From Talinum fruticosum (lineage: Eukaryota; Streptophyta; Magnoliopsida; Caryophyllales; Talinaceae), in contig JAITYX010000003.1 of the NCBI GenBank assembly GCA_021018815.1, positions 6,632,501 through 6,696,500 of the forward strand: a stretch of DNA of 64,000 bases, given 5' to 3'. Of this stretch, positions 58,314 to 64,000 are shown piece after piece. The position numbers were made by a program, and so were the translations under genes. The notes beneath the pieces were generated by a model, which did no database searches, had not been told where the DNA came from, and saw only the letters and a program-made list of their open reading frames with translations. Each line of letters begins with the position of its first letter. Position 1 is the stretch's first letter.

Positions 58314-59774
58314 TGTTACACCGGTGAAGGGATACCTAGTTTTTCAGTCCAAATATTACGTTAATTATACCCTTATTTACTTAGTTTTTGACTCGTAAAA
58401 TAATATATTTTTAGGAATTTCACTTATTTTATTTACTTTTATAGGTAATAATGTTCAACCGAGCAAGAATCGGAAATTTGGACTCAAAGGGAAGGAAAGT
58501 ATGATCTTGGACATTAAAACTCAAGATTTACAATACAAAAATAAAAATAAAAAAGGAAGGTGAAGCAACAGTCGTGGCAATCATCAAAAAGGGTCGGGAT
58601 TAATTTTGGTAAAGTTGGTTGCTGACGTCAGCATGACGTCAGCATAATGTTAGCGAGCAAAAATCCTCACGAGCCTATATTTGAGAGCAGCGAATATATA
58701 TATATAAAAAGGGGGCAGCCAGCAACTTGGAGGAGCGAAAAGTTAGGCTTAGTTGTAAATTTAGGTTAATTTAGTTTAGTTTAATTTATTAGTTTTCTCC
58801 ATGTAAATTTTAGACTCCAATAATTTAGATTCAAATTATTGTTTTAGTTTTAGTTTTAATTCGGTTCTCGACAGCTTTCGGTTCGGTTCGATTCGTTCTT
58901 AATAACTTCTTCCCTTTTGTCTCTCCTTTGTTTCTAATTTGTTTAATTTAGTTTAAAGATTCGATTTTTATTATATTTTGATATTAATAGTAGTTATATT
59001 ATTTGTTTAATTTCATGTTTAACTTTATTTTGTTAGTTTACGTCGTTATTCAAGTCAATTTTTGTTAGTCGTTGTTAGATTAATTTTGTTTCATGCTAAT
59101 TAGTTGTCGGTTTGTGTCACTTTGGTTGTGATTAGCCTCTTGATGACTAATTAATTTCGTTTAGGCCTTTACTTACCTAGTTTATACTAGTATTTTGGGA
59201 TTGTTTCTCATATCTGCCGTATAGGTTCGAAGAGATGCTCGAAATGCTCTTTTCATCTTGATTTTTAGGCGATTGGTCTATCACTGAAATGTGGAGTCAA
59301 TTTTCTAGTGTGGGTAAAGAGAATAGTTGGGATTTTGGCATGAAAATAGCCTGAATTCTAGTTAGGTCCGAGGTTGCTATTTTTGTAGTTTAGATGGGCT
59401 AACCCCACGAAAGTAGGTAGTTAGAATAATTAAACTAGCTCATGACCCTCAAAAGTGTGGCTTGAGTAGGTTTTGATGGTGCAACTGATCACTCCTAAAT
59501 GCTTGTATAAACTTGGGTAGGTTTAGACTTGACTTGATTAATTAGTTTATTAAGTGGTAAAATCACAACCCGAGTATTTTATTTTTATTGCCTTCTAGGT
59601 TAGTTTAATCATCATATATATCTCATCTCGTGCTGATTCGCCTAGACGGAAAGTTTATGTTAACTTTGATATTTGAAACACATCTCCTTGTGGACACGAC
59701 CCGTACTTGCCTGGCTAGCTACAAATACGCCATGCACTTGCGATTACAATTTTAGAACTTAATTCTTCCTAACA
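58314..59774. mobile_element. LTR-like insertion inside the LINE, 1461 bp
   Basis: It interrupts the LINE endonuclease. Termini TGTTA and TAACA form an inverted repeat with TG...CA ends. A TATA-like TATATAAAAAGGGGG lies near 58696-58712, and the 3' end (CATCTCCTTGTGGACACGAC and what follows) resembles gypsy LTR ends known to me. There is no ORF. I could not find a matching 5-bp duplication: the flanks are GCGAT and CTAGT. An alternative reading uses the longer inverted repeats GTTACAC...GTGTAAC just outside. Probably a solo LTR. Confidence 0.5.
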
Positions 59775-60309
59775 CTAGTGTAACCTAGACAAAATAGTTC
59801 ATTATCTAGAAAGGCATTTTGGAATTGATCAATGAGGATCCGACACTTTTAGGATTGTCGTTTCTTCTCCTCATGATAAAAAAATCTCATTCAAGTCACC
59901 CCGGTAAGCCAAGGGAGGTCTCGAATGAGATTTTAGATCGTTGATCGTGTCCCTAGTTCGAAGCTTCTCAATAGTCTTACACCACGCATACACCCCGATA
60001 AAATGCCAAGAATAGTCATCCCCATTAAGTTTGACGGTAACGTCAATATGATGGATCGAATGGGAAAGAAGCAAGAGGTCCACCGCCTTATTCCAAAGAA
60101 TCGCCAAACTACTCGACCTCCCCTTAGCATCCACAAAGACACCTTGAAATTCTCCTAACCTGGATCACTGCACTTTCCATATCTATTTTACTCTTCTTAG
60201 TCTCCGATAAGAAGACCACACTAGGCAATAACCTTTGAATAAGAGCTCGAAGGTCGGACACTCGCCTAAGACTTGCCTAATCCCCAGTAGTTGATGCAAA
60301 GGGAACTCA

Positions 60310-61600
60310 TCGCCTTTGGCGGGGATGAGATGCAATCACCGCCTATTCGGAATGTGTGTTAGATGTATGACCCATATCCTTAACAAACCTCACTTTCTTG
60401 TTGCTCGCTCCACCATACTTTCTACCCAGTTTTCTTTTAAAGACTTCATTAATTACAACCATAACTTTTGCATAGTCAATCGTCGTATCACTAGAGCCTT
60501 GCCCAAGGTCGTGGTGCATGCCACCCTTTTGATTGCCATGGCCAAGTTCAATCCCCTCAAAGTGTAGACGTTGTTGTTCCTTTGAAAATTTCTTTCCATC
60601 CTGGAATGGTTTGAATAGACATCAATCCTCCTGGATATTCGCTCGGCATTCCTCCTCCTAGACTTTGTAGGAAACACACACAACCAAGCCCCATATTAGA
60701 GCTTCTCCGTTGGAGTATCCAGGTCCACCTTTTCACTGTTTTTCAATGTGTGCCCCAAGTACCAAGCATCGAAAGTAGAAATCAGGAAGTTTTAGATATT
60801 TGAAGCGAATCCATATGGACTTATCGTCCACCTTCACCATGATACCTCTCCTTAGGGGTTTAGTGTTATCAACATTTACCCTAAAGCACATAGACTTGTC
60901 CGCCCCATACATACTCGTGAGCTTCGTAATTGACAAAGGTACCAAGTTTATCACCTAGGATCTTGGCAAAAGAAACTGTTTGTTGAATGGTTGGGACATC
61001 GTACCCTTTCACCTATAACCTAGCTATATGAAATTCCAAATTGGCAATGGTTTCGTACCATTCCAAGTTTTCGAAAGTAAAATATATCCATCAAAAGCCC
61101 AAGGTCCCTCATTCAGAACAAAATCCTTATCCTTCTTCGAGAAAAAGTGAAAAAAGAGAACACGGTTATCAAGTTGCCAAACTACTAGACCCCTTGCAGG
61201 CTTGCAAATGTTTTGCATCACACTTCTCAAGCACACGGATGTTGATATTGTTCTGGGTCGATAACTTGCCTAGTATGCTAAGTTCAATCTCCTCCTTCTT
61301 CTCTTCGAAATCTCCTCCTCAAACTCTATCACATCCTCTTCTTTCACCATTAGTTTTAGTTTCTTCCAATCAATCCCCAAGTCATCCTCCATGGATTTTG
61401 ATGGATAAAGACAGTTGAACGCCAATCACCAAAACATGTTGCACCCAATGGGAAACTCATATCCAACCAAACCAACGAAACCAGGATACCAAAGAGTTAA
61501 TAAAGACTACACAAGCCTACCAAGGAGGGTAAACTTGATCAATCGCCGCTCCACGAAAAGATCCGAGAGCAAGAAAGCCCTCACAGACTGCCCTCTAGGG
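60310..61600 (-). pseudogene. LINE ORF1-like (DUF4283 type)
   Basis: 61024-61236 reads LVVWQLDNRVLFFHFFSKKD and FVLNEGPWAFDGYILLSKTW, the DUF4283 nucleic-acid-binding fold of plant LINE ORF1 (xGPWxFxGxxLxLxxW). 60733-60954 follows with YGADKSMCFRVNVDNTKPLR, VDDKSIWIRFKYLKLPDFYF and RCLVLGAH, where a zinc knuckle (CxxCGxxGH) would be expected but its first Cys is missing. Further left the sequence is Arg-rich. Frameshifts at about 61000. ORF1 binds LINE RNA. Confidence 0.72.
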
Positions 61601-61657
61601 TTAGGATTCGGTTTGAGTATTAAAAGATCAATTTAACTTTCAACATTAACCAATATG

Positions 61658-63377
61658 TTAAAGTGTCTTCTACTTTGTGCTCGGACCACTCGGTGGTGGA
61701 CAACATAAATACCTCATAATTTAAAATTGGGTATTAAAGTTGGGATTATTGACATTCAATTTTATAAAATATATATTACTAGTTTGTGCCCGTGCTTTTG
61801 CACAAGATTTTTAAATTAACAAAAGATGTTTAGTATATAAGATAATAAGAAATCGACCATTCTCTTATTTGCGACTATCTTAGACTATTGATTCAAAAAT
61901 TTATTTACAGGTATCCCATTTAATATTTTATGGAATTTAATGAATATTTATTTATTTTATTTTTTGTATGGATATTCATTTACTTTTGTGAATGTCTTTG
62001 AAAATTTTCTAGAAATTTTTTATATGTCTTTTTAGTGGAAGAAAAACCGGCAAACGGGTAAGAACATGGTTTGTGTAGTAAATGTCACAATTTTTATATA
62101 GGGAGAGTTGAGTTTTAAATTTGGGAAGCGACTCATCTTATTAATAGTCTTTTATAATTTAGTATATACTGTTTTTCATTAACTGCAAATAATATATGGA
62201 TGCTTTTGGAAACAATTTCTTTTAATTAATACTTGAAAATGAAATATCACTAAGTAGTGGTAAAAAACAAAAGAAATGTCACCAAACAAATGCTCATTAG
62301 TAATTTAAAAACCCTAGCGGCCTCTGGCTCTTCCTCTCCCCTTCTCTTTAGAAAACTTTAATTTCTTCTTTTCTTAGAGCTGCCATTGGCGTTTTGTCAA
62401 TGATAAGCCCCAATATATCTTTCTTTATGTTTTAGCTAATATTTTATTTCCAATATTATTTTCTCTCCATTTGTAAGAGTCTCTCCATACCCTCTTTGAA
62501 TGAGTGGTATTATCTCACTTTTGGAGCGATTTTATCAGTTTCTTTTCATGGTATTATGATTGTGTGTGCGTGAATTGTTGATTGATTGTCGGATCGGTCT
62601 AAAACAAGCATCAATTCTTCCAATTTGAACTATTACAACAAATAAATCTATTCAATAGGAAGACTATACAAGATTTGTGGATCTCATTGTTAAAAGTTGT
62701 AGGATGAAATAACGATTGAGTAGAAGAGGAGTGTTCGTAAGAGTTTCAATTAGTTGTTTCAATCAAAAGAGTTATTTTGTTATTTTAGTTATGAATTTGT
62801 TTGAGTTTGAAGGTACGGCATTTAATTTCTGAAATTCATCCATTATTCTCAAAAATATAAAAATAAATGCTAATTATAGTTATTTCGGAAATAAGATAAT
62901 TTATGTAATTATTTTTCAAATTTATTTTTAAATGTGAAACTTGTGGTTAGAAAATATGAAACTTGTGGCCAAAAAATATATAAGTTGATTATTTTTTCAA
63001 ACTTATTTTTAAAACTTTTTACATTTCTATTGGCCTAAGGGAAGAATTTTGACAATCCACACATGACCTTAAAAATAATTTTTAAGTAATTTATCAATAT
63101 TTTAATAATTCATGAATTTTAAATTTAATTGCATTAAAAAATTCAACGGCATAGACTAAACATTATCACATGAACGATTAAAATTGTAAAAATGACCGCC
63201 ATTAGCATTTTATGGGGATGACTATACCACTATATGTAATTACTATGGTTCTATCTCCTATTCTTTTTGTATCCATCTTATTCTCATTGTCAAACTTAGC
63301 TCATGCTATATATGGGATGTACTTTAGATTAATAAAGATACTTATTAAGAGGTAAAAAATTAATTTGTTAAATATTA
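61658..63377. other. AT-rich intergenic DNA
   Basis: No gene seen. 62300-62480 is slightly more balanced in composition, without recognised coding. Confidence 0.45.
61779..61804 (-). mobile_element. Helitron-like 3' terminus, minus strand
   Basis: The minus strand reads a short hairpin GTGC-AAAA-GCAC, then GGGCACAAA, then CTAG followed by T. It has the same arrangement as 54400-54426 in the opposite orientation. The body would run to the right; the 5' end was not found. Confidence 0.35.
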
Positions 63378-63647
63378 CTCCCTCTATTTCATAATACTTG
63401 TCACTTTAATTAACCTTTTTTATTTCACAATATCTCGTCACTGTACAATATCTATGATGTATTAATGACTAGTTTACCACTTTTTGTCCTTATTAATTGC
63501 TTCTTTTTTTCCTTTTTTAGTGATTTTCTTTATTTCCAATGAAATATTCGGACAATTTGGTCTTTTAATAAAAATTTTATCATAAATTTTATGCTTCCTT
63601 GTATTCCCTCACAGTCCAAAATAATATGTATTGTGAAATGGATAGAG
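63378..63647. mobile_element. Stowaway-like MITE, 270 bp
   Basis: It begins CTCCCTCTATTTCATAATAC and ends in the approximate complement (ATTGTGAAATGGATAGAG), flanked by TA on each side (63376-63377 and 63648-63649). CTCCCTC termini with a TA target are the hallmark of Stowaway (Tc1/mariner) MITEs. No coding capacity. Confidence 0.6.
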
Positions 63648-63884
63648 TAGTGATTAAAAATCTTATTCAATAAATTTTATTTTAGACTTATTTAGTTAAA
63701 AGTAATATTTACTTTCTATCTTAATCTTAGATAGTTAATTTGGATTCTTCTTTGCACCTTCAATTGTACTAAAAGAGTACAAAAAGTTGCCTTATAAAAT
63801 AATCCAACATATGGATCATTAATTTGTATCACTTTTACTAATTTAAAAGCAAACAATTAACTTTATATAGTTTATAAAAAACAA

Positions 63885-63887
<3 letters not shown>

Positions 63888-63948
<61 letters not shown>
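63888..63948. repeat. (AT)n microsatellite
   Basis: About 30 AT units near the right edge. Confidence 0.95.
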
Positions 63949-63952
<4 letters not shown>

Positions 63953-64000
63953 TAAGGTTTTAGCCCAATGATCAAGACTTAAGTCATGAGTATAATAAAT

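Larger units (their letters stand above)
57331..60309 (-). pseudogene. LINE apurinic-type endonuclease, split by insertion and duplication
   Basis: The minus strand from 60309 reads a decayed opening (expected MxxLxWNxRGLG), then LIQRLLPSVVFLSETKKSKI near 60190-60260 with a catalytic Glu. 59871-60134 gives DDYSWHFIGVYAWCKTIEKL and YRGDLNEIFLS (the GDFNE motif). After the insert at 58314-59774 the domain resumes with TIARRL near 58290-58310. A 146-bp tandem duplication at 57875-58170 disrupts the linker to RT. Confidence 0.75.
54635..61646 (-). mobile_element. L1-type LINE, near full length, with LTR-like insertion
   Basis: The minus strand reads 5' end (61646), ORF1-like, endonuclease, RT, zinc-binding connector, RNase H and poly(A), seen as T10 at 54635-54644, in the order of plant L1-clade LINEs that have acquired a terminal RNase H. 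Net length without the 58314-59774 insert is about 5.55 kb. The 11-bp duplication marks both ends. Each ORF has several frameshifts, so the copy is dead. Confidence 0.85.
54624..61657. repeat. 11-bp target duplication around LINE
   Basis: TAACCAATAAG at 54624-54634 and TAACCAATATG at 61647-61657, 10 of 11 identical. The left copy abuts the T-run that is the complement of the poly(A) tail. Confidence 0.7.

Overview
This window is repeat-rich nuclear DNA from a flowering plant, most likely a eudicot. It is AT-rich, holds one five-exon plant GDSL esterase gene, and is otherwise dominated by plant transposable elements: Ty1/copia, Ty3/gypsy Tat-lineage, CACTA, L1-type LINE, a TRIM/SMART element, a Stowaway-like MITE and Helitron-like ends. 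I cannot name the species. Apart from the GDSL gene, every recognisable coding region belongs to a mobile element and carries stops or frameshifts.

Layout. (1) 1-7795 is the 3' part of a SIRE/Maximus-type copia element on the + strand: protease, integrase, RT and RNase H, a decayed env-position ORF, polypurine tract and a 1.6-kb 3' LTR. Its 5' end lies outside the window. (2) 7796-9361 is unassigned sequence with decayed minus-strand coding relics. (3) 9362-37843 is a four-level nest. The outer layer is a small defective copia element (LTRs 9362-9849 and 37345-37843, target duplication ATAAA). Inserted in it is a plus-oriented solo LTR of a Tat-like gypsy family (10807-36613, duplication CTAGG). 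Inserted in that LTR is a minus-strand Tat retrotransposon (12247-35955, LTRs of about 1.99 kb, PBS and PPT recognisable). Inserted in the 5' LTR of the Tat element are a 5.1-kb CACTA element (28156-33289, duplication AAA) and a solo LTR of the same SIRE family seen at the left edge (33646-35171). (4) 38275-45007 is a minus-strand EXL-type GDSL esterase/lipase gene with a 4.4-kb first intron and a one-base frameshift in exon 1. (5) 45008-54600 is AT-rich intergenic DNA with a perfect 278-bp SMART/TRIM element and microsatellites. (6) 54635-61646 is a minus-strand L1-type LINE with an 11-bp target duplication, split by a 1.46-kb LTR-like insertion. (7) 61658-64000 is AT-rich intergenic DNA with a Helitron-like terminus and a Stowaway-like MITE.

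The most unusual content is in the Tat element. Between integrase and the 3' LTR, about 5.8 kb carries two plus-strand (antisense) transcription-unit-like regions, each preceded by its own TATA box. The first shows plant mobile domain (PMD)-like protein segments broken by recognisable GT-AG introns. The CACTA element also appears to carry host gene fragments, including a protein kinase exon ending just after its DFG motif.
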